Shown piece after piece: positions 1 through 11,013 of a stretch of DNA of 64,000 nt. Each line of letters starts with the position of its first letter. Within the stretch, counting starts at the first letter, position 1. The notes below the pieces were generated by a model. The model searched no databases and was not told the DNA's origin. It was given only the letters and a program-made list of their open reading frames with translations. The DNA lies in NCBI GenBank assembly GCA_025769875.1, contig JAGFNK010000002.1, forward strand, positions 62,001 through 126,000. The letters are read 5' to 3'. Origin of the DNA: Russula earlei. Taxonomy: Eukaryota; Basidiomycota; Agaricomycetes; Russulales; Russulaceae. A program made the translations under genes and the position numbers.

Positions 1-1966
1 CTGTTGTTCGATGTGATCCAACGACTGGTCGATATCATTTTGTTCCCGTTCAGCAGCTAGAACATGACTATACAACGCCGCAAGCTGCAAGAGAGTTCGT
101 GTCAAATCCACGCCGAGACAAAGTCAACATGGCAGGCCTACATTATTTCCATTCTCAATCAGGGAACGATCCCAAACCGCCACTTCTGTTGCAAATTTAT
201 TGAATTCGCGCACATGGGCTTCCAGTTCATTCGACCACCTATTGATGATCTCTTCAATGCTCTTCCCCTTAAGCATGGATGGTGGAGGGACGGAAATGGC
301 GGATGTGGTGGACATGATTCCAACGTTGGAGGGTGCTGTAAAACCGTGAATATTGGAGACTGCTGATTGAAATGTACGACCTACTTGCTACGGATCCCCC
401 TAGTGGAGTTGCAGGCTTGGGAGCACCCGCAGTAGCGCTTCCCAAACCGGAGAACAATGCTTTACAAACACGAAGTCAAACCGGTGAAAAGCACCCATAG
501 ATCTCGGGTACTCACAAGGGGCAGCAGGGCCGTTTTTTTTTCTCCGTGGCGGGCGCTGCAGAGGCTGTCGCTGTTCCAGTTGGTTGGCCACCAAGGGAGA
601 AAGTTGGTAGAGTGGCTGTTGGAAAACGATGGAAAATTGAAGCCAAAGGAACGTGTAAAAACCTACTAGATGCGCCGTCTTTTCTCTCCTCGGGCTTTCC
701 ATCTTTTCTCGCGGCAGCACCCAGATTACCAAAGAGCCCACCACTGGCTATGGTTCTTTATGTAACCGAAGAAACGAAGGCAAAAGAGTCAACTCTTACA
801 TATACCAAGGGTTGAGGCCGCCTTCTCTCCTGTTGTAGCAGGGCCACTCAGATTGAAAACAGGCTGAGCGCTGGCCGCTTGTGTTGTGCCCATGGTTGAT
901 GTTTTAAACACATTACTACCAGGCAGGGTGCTACTCGGGGCAGATGATGTGGAGGTCTCGCTGGGCTTCGGCGCGAGACCAGAGAACAGACTGGAACCAC
1001 TGCCTATAATATCGAGTTTCAGACAATTAGACCGGGATTTGTGTAATTAGCCGTGAATTCCACCTGTCGCAGCCGTGCCAGTGGACTGGCCTGTCCCTGT
1101 CATAGGGGTATTGAAGACTGAGGGTCGTTGGTATCAAAATTCTCTTTCGTACAAGTTCATGCTCACACGGAGGATTTGCGGGCTTCGTGGTGTTATCCGC
1201 TGGTTTGGTGTTTCCGAAAAGGCTCCCTAGAGTATTTGAGCCGGCGGAGGTACCGGCGGCCACTGCAGTTGTGCTGCCAGTTGTGCTGCCCCCGCTAGCA
1301 GGAGTGGTACCTCCTGTGCCCGAACCGAAGAGACCCCCACCAGGAGCCACAGGTTTCGGAAAACCAAACACGTTTCCTGACGCTGAACAAAACGTCTACC
1401 TCCGATATCGAATTGGAACAGTTGGCGCGTACCTCCAGTGGCAGCCGCATTTGTGGCGGTGGTGTTGCCAAACAGAGCTGACCCTGCCGTCGACCCAGAA
1501 GTACCAGGATTCGAACCTTGCATTCGAGAACAGCCCGCCCCCGGTGGTTGGGCCTGCGGTCCCTGTAGTCGCAGGCTTGCCTAAGAAACGTTGGATGAGT
1601 TGGGCTTGGGTCCCTGACGACGAAGTCAAAGTACACACCGAATAACCCCCCGCCGAATGGGCTGTTGGCCCCAGCTCCAGCAGGAGTGGACGCGCCCGGG
1701 TATAGGTTTCCACCACTACCAAATACACTTCCCCCCGGCCCAAAGGTATTTCCTGTAGTTCCAGAAGTCCCAGGGGCACCGGGCGTGTTTCCCGCCCCCG
1801 CCGCTGTCCCACCGAACGCGGAAATGTTTGTTGTGTTTACGCCCAGGTTGCCGAAAGGGTTTCCACTCGCAACTGGAGTAGAGCCAGGATTTGGCGTGGT
1901 TTGATTTTGATTTTGATTGGATGCGCCGCCGAAAATACCTTGACCTGCTCCGAAGTTGGTACTCAT
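1..1966 (-). CDS. NSP1: Nucleoporin Nsp1/Nup62, partial (C-terminal end beyond left edge)
   Basis: FG-repeat nucleoporin that lines the central channel of the nuclear pore and takes part in the Nup82 and Nic96 subcomplexes. The start codon at 1966-1964 opens a Gly/Ser/Thr/Asn-rich stretch with scattered FG dipeptides (GIFGG, NPFGN, SPFGGGLFG) typical of Nsp1 N-termini. Several short introns interrupt the repeats, e.g. donor after GGLFG near 1640. The conserved coiled-coil Nsp1_C domain appears at about 315-124 (key residues GKSIEEIINRW then WDRSLIENGN). It continues to base 1 with an EREQNDIDQSLDHIE segment as in Nup62. The gene runs off the window, so the last C-terminal residues are missing. 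Internal exon borders in the low-complexity part are uncertain; the identity is secure from the C-terminal domain. Confidence 0.93.
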
Positions 1967-2171
1967 GGTTGGAGTGAGGCAAGACGATGCGCGCTCGCGT
2001 CAACACGACCCGGCACGACACGCGATTGACTCAGAATAGCCATTTTCCCACCGAGCGTTCTTTATAAACGCTCCCGTAGTGATTCATCCTCTGAACTATT
2101 ATGACCAAACGGACGTCCCCAGTGAGTCGAGCAGCGACGACCTTGACAACTTACACCCACGGCGCGCAGAT

Positions 2172-3908
2172 ATGACATTATCCAATCACCGACGAGTCCA
2201 ATCCATACGTCCAGTACCCAAAGGGTGGATATCGCATATTCATCCCCAAGGATGGGTTTACTTTAATCACCCAAAGATTCGCGTTGTTACCAACGATGAC
2301 ATTCGAACACCAAAGGTTCTAGAAACTGTCGAAAATTACATCGAAACATATCCTTTCTGTAACTTGTTGGACGGGATGGAGCTCCTGGTCCCTCATGATC
2401 CACAACCCAATGAGCACACGTTCACGCTCGTTGTCAACCACAATCTGTTCATGGCTGGCTACGACGTCACCGATGTGATCTCCATCGAGGGTATGGATGC
2501 TGATCACGGTGGGTCTAGCGCAACGAAGTCAACATCTAACTGACATCTACAGTAAATAAGCGGCGGAGAATGTACTGGAATCACCTTGAGAGACACCCAA
2601 ACCATGTCCTACTTCCCCCAAATGCCGAGAAGGAAGCCAGAGACGCACTAGCTTGGTATCACCTTGGTACCTACCTCCCTTCGGGCGGCCATTTCGATGT
2701 CTCATACAACCATATCAGACAACCTCAGGTCCGGAACCCGCAGCACTGTACCTTTTTCGACGCAGGAGTGCGAAAATTTACTGGCCGCGATATCTCAAAT
2801 CAGTTGTGAGATGCACGCCAGCACAGCTTTGATTGTCCTCTGATGCTTTGCTTTCCAGCCGATAATTCTCCAGGGCGGACCGTCTTTATCAGCTGGGTTT
2901 TGAGAGTTATCTGTGGGTTTCGCGCCTAAGCCCTCTTCTGATGCACATGCTTGAAATTGACGAGGTCTCAGGGAGTTTTCGTATCACGGAGTGTTATGGA
3001 CAAGACACACATCGTCGATGGAGCGAGCGCTATGCTGATAGAGTACCGACTGGCCCCCTACCGAACGCTCCGTTGTCACCGTACATTCAGATCCCGCTAA
3101 ATTTCGTCATCAGCGCCATATTCTTCTCCATTCCCCGTTCATACTTAAAGCACATCAAAGTTGCTGGCCAATACCATGGGCGACTCTCAACTGCGCAAGT
3201 CATCTGGGATCAATATACCAGTCGGATTGTCAAGGAATATCAAGACTTTCTCCTAATCGTGAGATTGACTCTTTCCTCGTCCTTTAGCACGAAGATTGAC
3301 ACCGAGTCGGAAAGGCCACTGTGCTCTTGTCGTGAGTGTATGATTCGTCATCCGCGATCGACCCTCATTGAAGCCCAGTTGATCTCGTAGAGCAACTGTG
3401 GGTCTGCTTGCCGTGCCTGATATTCAATCAACGTCCAGAGCAGTAGGCATTGTCTCCGTTTTTGCTTCGATGGGTAGCATGATCACTGGAGTCTTTTGCC
3501 TCTGGAGACACCAGACGAGTGTCAAACAGTCGGAATCGGTAGGTCCCCTTTCATTTCCCGAATCCCACACATCGGTGATGTTATCATCACCCTTAGTACA
3601 CATATCTACACAACGCCCATCACGGCGTCTTTGGACCAATCGGTCATGCGATGTTCCTCAGCTTACCGCCCGTCCTACTTGTATGGGGCATCATTGCATT
3701 TGCGATCGGATTCATTGCATACACTGTTCAGGGCTTGCTGGGAATTTCGGGCACCACAGGACAACGGGCCGCTGCTTGGGTAGCTTTAACGATATCGTTG
3801 TTCATGCTTATAGTGGTCGGGTTGGGCCTGTATATCTTTGATGGTATGTGGAAACCCAAGCGCGACCGGTCTCAGAGGGTGACCCGGGCAGGGCGTCCAC
3901 TACCTTGA
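2172..3908 (+). CDS. WW-domain protein with C-terminal transmembrane segments (agaricomycete family)
   Basis: Unnamed conserved family. A WW-like motif (PKGWISHIHPQGWVYFNHP) lies near the N-terminus, followed by a central region without known catalytic motifs and two or more hydrophobic C-terminal helices (around 3400-3480 and 3670-3840, e.g. PPVLLVWGIIAFAIGFIAY). The first in-frame ATG is at 2172; the frame is open upstream to 2079 but only with GTG, so an upstream exon is possible. Intron 1 (2509-2552) is clear because joining it gives an uninterrupted frame. Later exons read ...TVFISWVLRVICGFR..., then the segment starting TGPLPNAPLSPYIQIP, then GLLAVPDIQ and the membrane part. At least five introns. 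Function unknown; WW domains usually bind proline-rich peptides, and the tail suggests membrane anchoring. The stop at 3908 is 99 bp from the stop of convergent PRE3. Confidence 0.72.
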
Positions 3909-4007
3909 GCATCTCTACACCTTCGAGCGCGTGCGATACAGCCCCAGTCAGCGGCGTGAATTTGGGTTTTGTAGATATAAGGACCAGTGCTCGATGTACA
4001 ATCCAAC

Positions 4008-5025
4008 TTACAGTGGCTCTACGGCCATTGGGACAACAGCTGGTTGCTTGGCGGGTTTGCCAAGCACCTCCAGACCCTCCCAGAACGTGGGTAGCTCGTT
4101 ACCCGGTACAAACAACCTCTCTACGCTGTCTTCCGTGATCACGGCGATACGGATGACACCGCCCGACGAGCCGTCACGAGCCATGGCCAATGCGAGGGCT
4201 GGGTAAAACATGAGTCCGCCGCAAGTCGCTCCTATGCTGAGAGAGGACGACTGCTTACTGTTCTTGACGAATTGAACCGTCTCGTCGCGCCCCCAACCCT
4301 CCTTATACGTCGCGTCGCAGTACCCGTAAACATAGGTCGATCCTGAACCACCGATCGCCCATGGCTGGCGGAAGATGCCACCACCAAGCGGGATGTTGTA
4401 CACGCTCGGACCGGCCTCCTTGTCCCAGCCCGCAACGATTATGCCGGCGCTCAGCGCGTCCTTGTTGGAATAGCATATACTTTCGAATAACGTTGCGGCG
4501 ACATGCACGGACGGTGGTCCGCCGCTTGCCTGTCTGCAACCGGCCGGCCGGCCATCATTTTGATTGGGACAAAAGGACGTCAGATGATTCGATCGTCTCT
4601 AGGTGGGGGGGGGGGATTGTTTGGACGCACGTAAATTGCTGCAGTGCCATGTGCACCACGTCTGCGACGGCTTGTGTGTCTGCCGATGAGCCAGATCGAC
4701 AGCAGTATATGCGGTCATGGACGTAGGTCAGTTTGTCCGTAACGCGGTTGGCCTTTTCGAACGAAGAAACGGATGAGGGGAGAGGGACGTGAGTGGGTGA
4801 GGAGTTATCTGTGTACGAGACGTACAATGTAGCTCCCCGTCGTCGTTCGGCTATCTGCACCGAGTACAACACCTCCTTCGAATTGAACGGCCATGATCGA
4901 AGTCTGTTCGCGGGAGTGGTTGACGAGTCAGATGCACGATGGTGCACAGGAGGGGATGTGGACATGGGACGTACACCAAGGTTGACCTCACCAGTTTTGA
5001 GCCTGTCCATGTCTATGGCTTCCAT
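4008..5025 (-). CDS. PRE3: 20S proteasome subunit beta1 (caspase-like, Pre3/PSMB6)
   Basis: Catalytic N-terminal-nucleophile hydrolase of the 20S core (cleavage after acidic residues). The start at 5025 ([12 protein letters not shown]) gives a short propeptide ending EVNLG. A phase-0 intron (donor GTACGT) falls exactly between that Gly and the mature Thr of [11 protein letters not shown], the catalytic Thr1. Downstream exons read [70 protein letters not shown] and [15 protein letters not shown], ending [10 protein letters not shown] with TAA at 4010-4008. About five introns, all GT-AG. Length and motif order match the family, and nothing is broken. It is divergent from RPN12, with 175 bp between the start codons, so the two proteasome genes probably share a promoter. 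Confidence 0.95.
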
Positions 5026-5200
5026 GATTGCTTGCTTGATTAACTTGCCTGGTATGAAACGATATGGAGACAGTGTAAGTCGTGAGTAGCAAGAGTGTCA
5101 CGTCGTCGTCGTGGATTACGCGTTCACGCTGTACAGGTCGTCCGTCGTACGCGCGTCGCGTCTGGTTCGACTCGGCCAACAACCAAGGAAACTTTGAATC

Positions 5201-6344
5201 ATGTCCTCGTCGAAACTCCATACCCTGCACAAACAACTGATCAGGGCTTTCGCATCACAGCCGTCAGATCTGACAACGACAGGTAGATTACTGGCTGAGC
5301 TCAAGGTTCGTTCGTTGCGTTCTCAATGGCACTCACTCAGTCAATCTCGCTGATGCTGAACTCCCTTTCACTCTGTCAGGTCATTTTAATAGAGACAGGC
5401 CTCATCTTCCCCCAGGGAGAATTCAGCACTAAGGACCTGGTGATTGCCCGTGAGTGCCGTTCGCTTATTTACCAGCCCATGCCCATGCACGATGTCCATG
5501 ACGAATGACAAACAGGAGATATTCTCGAGATTGGGGCATTCTGGAGCATACGGACGAAAGCCGTGCCCTCGTTCGACCGTTACTTCTCCCAACTACAGAC
5601 ATTCTACAATGATTTTAGGCGAGTCTCCATCCCGACACCTACTGACCTCCTCCGCCACCCGCATGCGCCGTTGCTCAGACGTCGAGACGTACAGTTCCGT
5701 CCTCCCGCGTTCCGAGCGTGAATTCCCCATCCGTGGCCTCAACCTCGTCCGCCTGCTCATCCAAAACCGCATCGCCGATTTCCACACCACGCTCGAGTCG
5801 CTCCCGCTCCCCGCAGACGAACTCGTCGCGAACCCGTTCATACGGCATCCCGTCAATCTCGAGCGGTGGCTCATGGAGGGCAGCTACAGCAAGGTCTGGA
5901 ACGCGCGGGAAGAGGCTCCGGCGGAGGAGTACAAGTTCTTCGTGGACAGCCTGATGGGCACAATCCGGTTCGTAATCCCCCTTCCCCCCTCTTCCTCTTC
6001 TCCCCAGTGTTCGGTTCGCTGGATGTTCGATACAATAGGAATGAAATCGCAAGCTGTGAAGAGGCGGCGTATGAGAGTTTGCCGCTCAAAGACGCAGCGA
6101 CGCTGCTTTTCTTCAGGTCACAATCAGAAGTTTTGGAATTTGCCAAGCAGGTACGCCCAAGATCTCGGTATGCATGTCTAGGCTTTCAACCCTTCGTGTC
6201 GTATTCCAGCGGGGTTGGCAGATCGACTTGACACGAGGGGTGATTACATTCGCTCAAAAAGGAGAAGAGAAGATAGAGATACCAAAGGAAAAGCTTATTG
6301 CCAACAATCTCGTGTATGCACGCGAGTTAGAACAGATAGTGTAA
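5201..6344 (+). CDS. RPN12: 26S proteasome regulatory lid subunit Rpn12 (PSMD8)
   Basis: Structural subunit of the 19S lid (CSN8/PSMD8/EIF3K family) that helps lid assembly on the base. The ATG at 5201 begins MSSSKLHTLHKQLIRAF. Following exons read VILIETGLIFPQGEFSTKDL, DILEIGAFWSIRTKAVPSF, LNLVRLLIQNRIADFHTTLE, FIRHPVNLERWLMEGSYSKV, EYKFFVDSLMGTIR, NEIASCEEAAYESLPLKDAA and RGWQIDLTRGVITFAQK, ending YARELEQIV with TAA at 6342-6344. Order and spacing match Rpn12 from yeast to human. The track is interrupted by five or six short introns; all joins keep frame. It shares its upstream region with PRE3 and converges on PRE10 (194 bp between stops). Confidence 0.94.
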
Positions 6345-6538
6345 ACAAACTCATGGGGCTTTGGCCTATATTGTATAAAACTGGTTTCTTTCCATGTGAC
6401 ACTCCGCCAAACGTTTTATAAATGAGCAAAGGTGTCGTGGGAGACGGATTCATCTACCTCACTCGAAGGACAACATTGAGGGACCAAAACAGGTGCAATG
6501 ATTCGATTTGAAGTACAATACAATAGATGAAGGATTGG

Positions 6539-7604
6539 TCATTCAAAGTTTTCTAATGCCTCTCTTGCTTTTCGGTCCGCCTCTTCGAAAAGGTCCTTCG
6601 GTACGGGTACGTGCCGGCCATTGGTCTCATCACCAAGCCATGATAACTCTAATTCAAATTCCTTCTCTTTAGCATCGTCGTGAACTAGGTGAATGCTGCA
6701 GTAGCGTTAACGATGTATGTTCCGAAAAAAAAAAAAAAAGATGCCCACATTCGCGCAGCCTCAAAAACAGCCTCGCGCGTCGTCAGCTCGGATAGCTTCA
6801 GCTTCTCTAGTTCTGTTTTCGCAAGCTGGCGGCCCTTCCCAATGGCAGGCACCGTGGTAGCCCTTGTGGGGTGAAAACTTAGAATAGCGGTTGGGCAATG
6901 TGGCAACGCGCACGCACGTAGAAGACACCGCTAGGCTCGATTACATAAATCGATGGGCCATCTTTGTCGACACCTCCAATGATGGTGCTGCAACCGAATG
7001 GTCGTACGGAAGAGTAAAGGGTATACGCCTGTACGTAGAGGCTCAAACGGTCCGCCAAGGCCTGCACATGATGTGGTGAGACGTGAGTCATCGCGGATGG
7101 TATGAGAGTAGCAGGCCTTCAGAGGTGCCGGCTCGCGGTAGTTGTCACGATAGTTTGCGGCCTCGTCTCGCGCTCTGTTTGCAAGGTGGCGTCCATCTGC
7201 CAAGAGTCCGGAGCTAGCCTGCGTGGCTATGAAAGGACGTCTTTAGCAGGTATGTGAGCACGCACCAAGCCAATATGGCGATCTATGGCCTGGATCCTGC
7301 GATTTGCCCCAGGCATCAAGAGTTTTGAGTGGACAAGCTTCTCCACAGCCAATACGACGCCATCTTTGACGCGAAGGCCAATCGCGGTTCTAGCGGGAGA
7401 AAATCGTAGAATCGTGAAACCACTGGGGGAAGGAAGCCAAGAGACATACCCGGAATTATCTACGGCCTTGTTTGCATATTCGATCTATGAAGAATGAGCG
7501 GTGCGAGGAGCAGTGAGTCAAAACAGGGATATTACCTGAAATATGCGACCATCTGGAGAGTAAGTGCTAGCGGAGAGATCGTAGCCTGTACCGATCGAAG
7601 TCAT
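6539..7604 (-). CDS. PRE10: 20S proteasome subunit alpha7 (Pre10/PSMA3)
   Basis: Non-catalytic outer-ring subunit of the 20S core. The start at 7604 gives [20 protein letters not shown], the alpha-subunit N-terminal signature used for gating, followed by IFQ and an intron. Further exons read [20 protein letters not shown] (7330-7400), [60 protein letters not shown] and [20 protein letters not shown], then [20 protein letters not shown]. The last exon reads [20 protein letters not shown] and ends [10 protein letters not shown] with TGA at 6541-6539. The LELSW and LAKTELEKL motifs identify alpha7 among alpha subunits. A 14-A run at 6725-6738 lies in an intron. It is divergent from NUP82, with only 122 bp between start codons. 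Confidence 0.95.
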
Positions 7605-7726
7605 GGTGTGTTGTTTAACGACGCGCAAGCCAGCCACGCTCAGTTTGCAAGACGCGTAACCGGGATACCCGGCCCGGGTTTGGCTTTAACTTGCGCCAGA
7701 GTTGGCGGCGGCACAGCACAGCAGCA

Positions 7727-10678
7727 ATGGAACCTCTGGACGATGACTGGTCGTCTCTGCTCAAGGGCCACCCTATCTTCTCCTCAACTGATATCGTACT
7801 GTCTCAGAACCTTACCCTTTCAACAAACTCACTCCCTCACTTCATGCAACTCAACCCGGACGATGACTCCCCTTCACCATCCTGGTAGACGTCAAGTTAT
7901 GGCCCTGAAGGACACGGACTTGATAGTTGCTATCGGGAAAGAACTACGCGTGACATCTCTCGGAGATACGAAGCTTGGTAGAGGGACGCCAAAATCATAC
8001 AAGGCGCGCTAGACGATATTATCTTGTCCAACGCTAACTTGCGGCTTCAGGTTCTCCACACACCCAATATTCAGTTTGACATCTCCCAGCTGTCCCTTAA
8101 CCCAACGAGGAAACTACTGGCAGTTGTGGGGACTTTCCAAGTCGCCGTTGTAGTCCTCCCCCGACCAGGTTTCATGCGCCTGGTTCCACCGACCATAGAC
8201 TGCAAGTACGCGTCGGTCCCCCACACTGCGCCCCCTTTTGCCCCTAATTCCTCTCCTACAGGTCCATTCAAGTAGGGCAGTACTTCCATGCCTCCCCCAC
8301 TTCGGCCCCTATCGCCAAGGTTGAATGGCATCCATGGGGCGAGGCAGGCTCAACACTCATGGTAATGACTGTAGATGGGAAGCTTCGGTGAGCTCTCGCA
8401 TCATTTCTCCCGACATATCCCATTCATGACCTCTTTGAATGGCCAGTGAATATGACATATCAGTAGACGCAGAAGAACCTCTACAAGTCATTTCCTTTGT
8501 CCCTGACCGGCGTCGATCATCCAAGGCATTCAACGCTATCGACTCCGCCGAGCGCGAGGTCGCTTCATTCACGCTCGGGAAAGGAAAAGCTGACTGGGGC
8601 CCCTTGACCATCTATGCCGTGATGAAGAATGGGGATTTGTATGCAGTCTGTCCATATATGCCCAAGAACGCGTACGTCTCCATTGTTCGAACTCTGTTCC
8701 CTCTAATCACCGTATATAGATCAATACCTTCATCATACATCCACGCCCTTGAGTGTTTCGTAGCGGCCAAGCAGGAATACCTCTCTCAAAATCCGTCGTC
8801 CGAGTCTCAATCGCTGTCCACCACGTACTCGTATCAACACAAATACATTAGTGCACTTCTCAAGCAACTCCCTCCAGGGACTGTTTTCCCCGCAGCCTCT
8901 CGTTCCGTCCTTCTTCACCCACCAACGACGATGCAAACTCCCCCCTTGCGCCAAGGCCCTTTCCTCCTGCAGCCGGCACCGTTAACCCTAGACGGAAGCG
9001 AGGAAGGTGACGTCACTGATATAGTGTACCTCGCATTTGATAAAGACGACGAGACCGACGATGATGGCGAGACGGAGCGGTTGGGAGTAGTTTTGATAGC
9101 CGCCCAGGACGGGAAGATCGATGTCTGTCTTGACGTAGATAAGGTGGAAGCACGTTGGGAGACTCGAGAGGTCAGTGTGAACTGGTTTTTCAATACGTGG
9201 TGTCTTGATTCCCTTTGCAGTCCTCGAATGCCGAACTGCCCATGCTCGCAGTATATGAAACCATCGATCTTGGCTTGATCGACACGCTCTCGACAACTCA
9301 TCCTTCTTCTCTCCATCTTCTAGAAGCAAATTCTCCCATCTTTCTACCGGATCCGATACACGGGGATACCATTTATGTGTATCATGGCTTTGGAGTGCAT
9401 GCCATCCTACTCTTCAAGATGTTGCATACTCTCAGTAATGCGTTGCATTCTATCGCAAGCGGAGCTGAAGGTGCGCTTTTGGCTGCATTACGCAGCCCGG
9501 TATCCGCTGAGGTACAGCCGATTGTGACGACGTTCTCGGTGGAGAGAAGGTGGGGTCTCAATACTTATCCCTAACGAAACTATCACTGACCGCGCGAACA
9601 CAGAGCGTCAAATCCAGTCATCTCTGTCATTGTGCCGAATGACGTTTACCTAAACTACAGTATTTATGTTTTGACCTCGTCCATGCGCGTCGTTTCGTTT
9701 CCCCTGAACATTCGCCCTGGCTTTTCGTCCAAGGACGATCACAAAAGTAGCGTGCCTGATGACCGGTTACTCTTACCAGCCGAGGGGCCACCCGCATATA
9801 CTTCGCTTCTCGGCACTAAGGCCTGGGATCCACCGACCGGCCTGTCTTCGACCGGCCTACCTGTCACACCACGATTGGCCACGCCAGAAACGAAGGAATT
9901 CTCCGTCACGCCCACCACGCTCCGATCTTTCTCCCGCAAGGTGGACGAGATCGTCACGCGCATCCATGGCGTCGAGACCGCTTACAACCAAACGAACGCT
10001 CGGATCGAGCTGCAAAACGAGGAGCTGAAGCGGCAGGTGAAGAAGGTGGACGAAATCTGCACGCGTCTGGACGACCTCCGCGGCGCGCGGCAAGACAACA
10101 CATATACTCGCATGCGGGAGACACAGGCAAGGCAGCAGGCGTTGCTCGCTAGGCTGGACCGAGTGCTCGCGGAGCTTATGAAGTGCACGAACCCGACGCC
10201 CAGCGACCACGAGACGAAGTGGTTCGGCGAGCTGGGAAGGATGCAGGAGCAAGTGCTTGGCGCAGGCAAGTACGACGATGCGTCGTTGAAGGCGCGTGTG
10301 CAAGGGGTAAGAGACAGTTCCTTTTTTCTTCACGTCCCGGGCTATCTTGTGCTCACGATAATGACTGCGGGGGCAAAGCTGAAACGGGAGTATGATCGGC
10401 TGCTACCGCATTTGAAAGTGCTGAGCGAGAGGGAGCGAGCACAGGCAAAGGCCATGCAAGAAAGGAATCTGGGTCTCGGTGTATCCCAAGCTTTCGAATT
10501 TGGACAGCAATTCAGCAAAGAGTACGTTCACACCCCGCTCACATCTCCCTCAACTCCATGAACTGAGCTGTGGGACTCTAGACGCACCAAATTGGAGAAG
10601 CTTCAGGGCGATGTACTCGAGCTGGCTTCTAGATTGGACCTGTCTCTCAGCCGGCCACCCACTCTGCGGAGCGCATGA
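7727..10678 (+). CDS. NUP82: Nucleoporin Nup82/Nup88
   Basis: Cytoplasmic-face nucleoporin that binds Nsp1/Nup62 and Nup159/Nup214 and supports mRNA export. The ATG at 7727 gives MEPLDDDWSSLLKGHPIF. The N-terminal half is a beta-propeller-like region with the Nup88 block NIQFDISQLSLNPTRKLLAV (around 8060-8130), AKVEWHPWGEAGSTLLVMTV (8300-8380) and FTLGKGKADWGPLTIYAVMK (8560-8620). The C-terminal third (about 9930-10678) is heptad-rich coiled coil (KVDEIVTRIHGVETAYNQTN, then ELKRQVKKVDEICTRLDDLR), as in Nup82/88. It ends SLSRPPTLRSA, TGA at 10676-10678. At least six short introns. Family proteins have the same propeller plus coiled-coil layout. It shares a 122-bp upstream region with PRE10. 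Confidence 0.9.
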
Positions 10679-11013
10679 TCGTTGTCGTTCCATCTTCTCA
10701 TCCATTCTTGCTCGATTGTTCTGCAAATTTTGCTGTCTTACATCGCACACTTACATATTACAAAAAAGACTTAGTCATAGGAGGTCTCAATACTCGAAAA
10801 TAATCTCGTCACCGTATATCGCTCGCTGTCAGCCTGCTGTCAGCCCACACAAACCGCAACGAGCCACCTGTTCTCTATCAATTAGCAGAAACTCCCGCCG
10901 GGATGCACGCCGCTCTTGCCCTTCGCTCGCCTTTTCACCTATATACCGGGTGTGCGTGGCGATCGATATGTAAATACATAGACTCGGCGTTGACATGGCA
11001 AAAAAAAGGAAGC
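10679..11013. other. Convergent 3' intergenic stretch
   Basis: 335 bp between the stop codons of NUP82 and the MFS transporter. It holds only short T- and A-runs and no credible open frame, RNA gene or repeat; presumably the two 3' UTRs. Confidence 0.6.

Noticed and set aside
1500..1530. tRNA-like T-loop (GGTTCGAATCC on the minus strand)
   Set aside because: No A-box, anticodon arm or pairing acceptor stem around it; it lies inside an intron of the FG-repeat part of NSP1.
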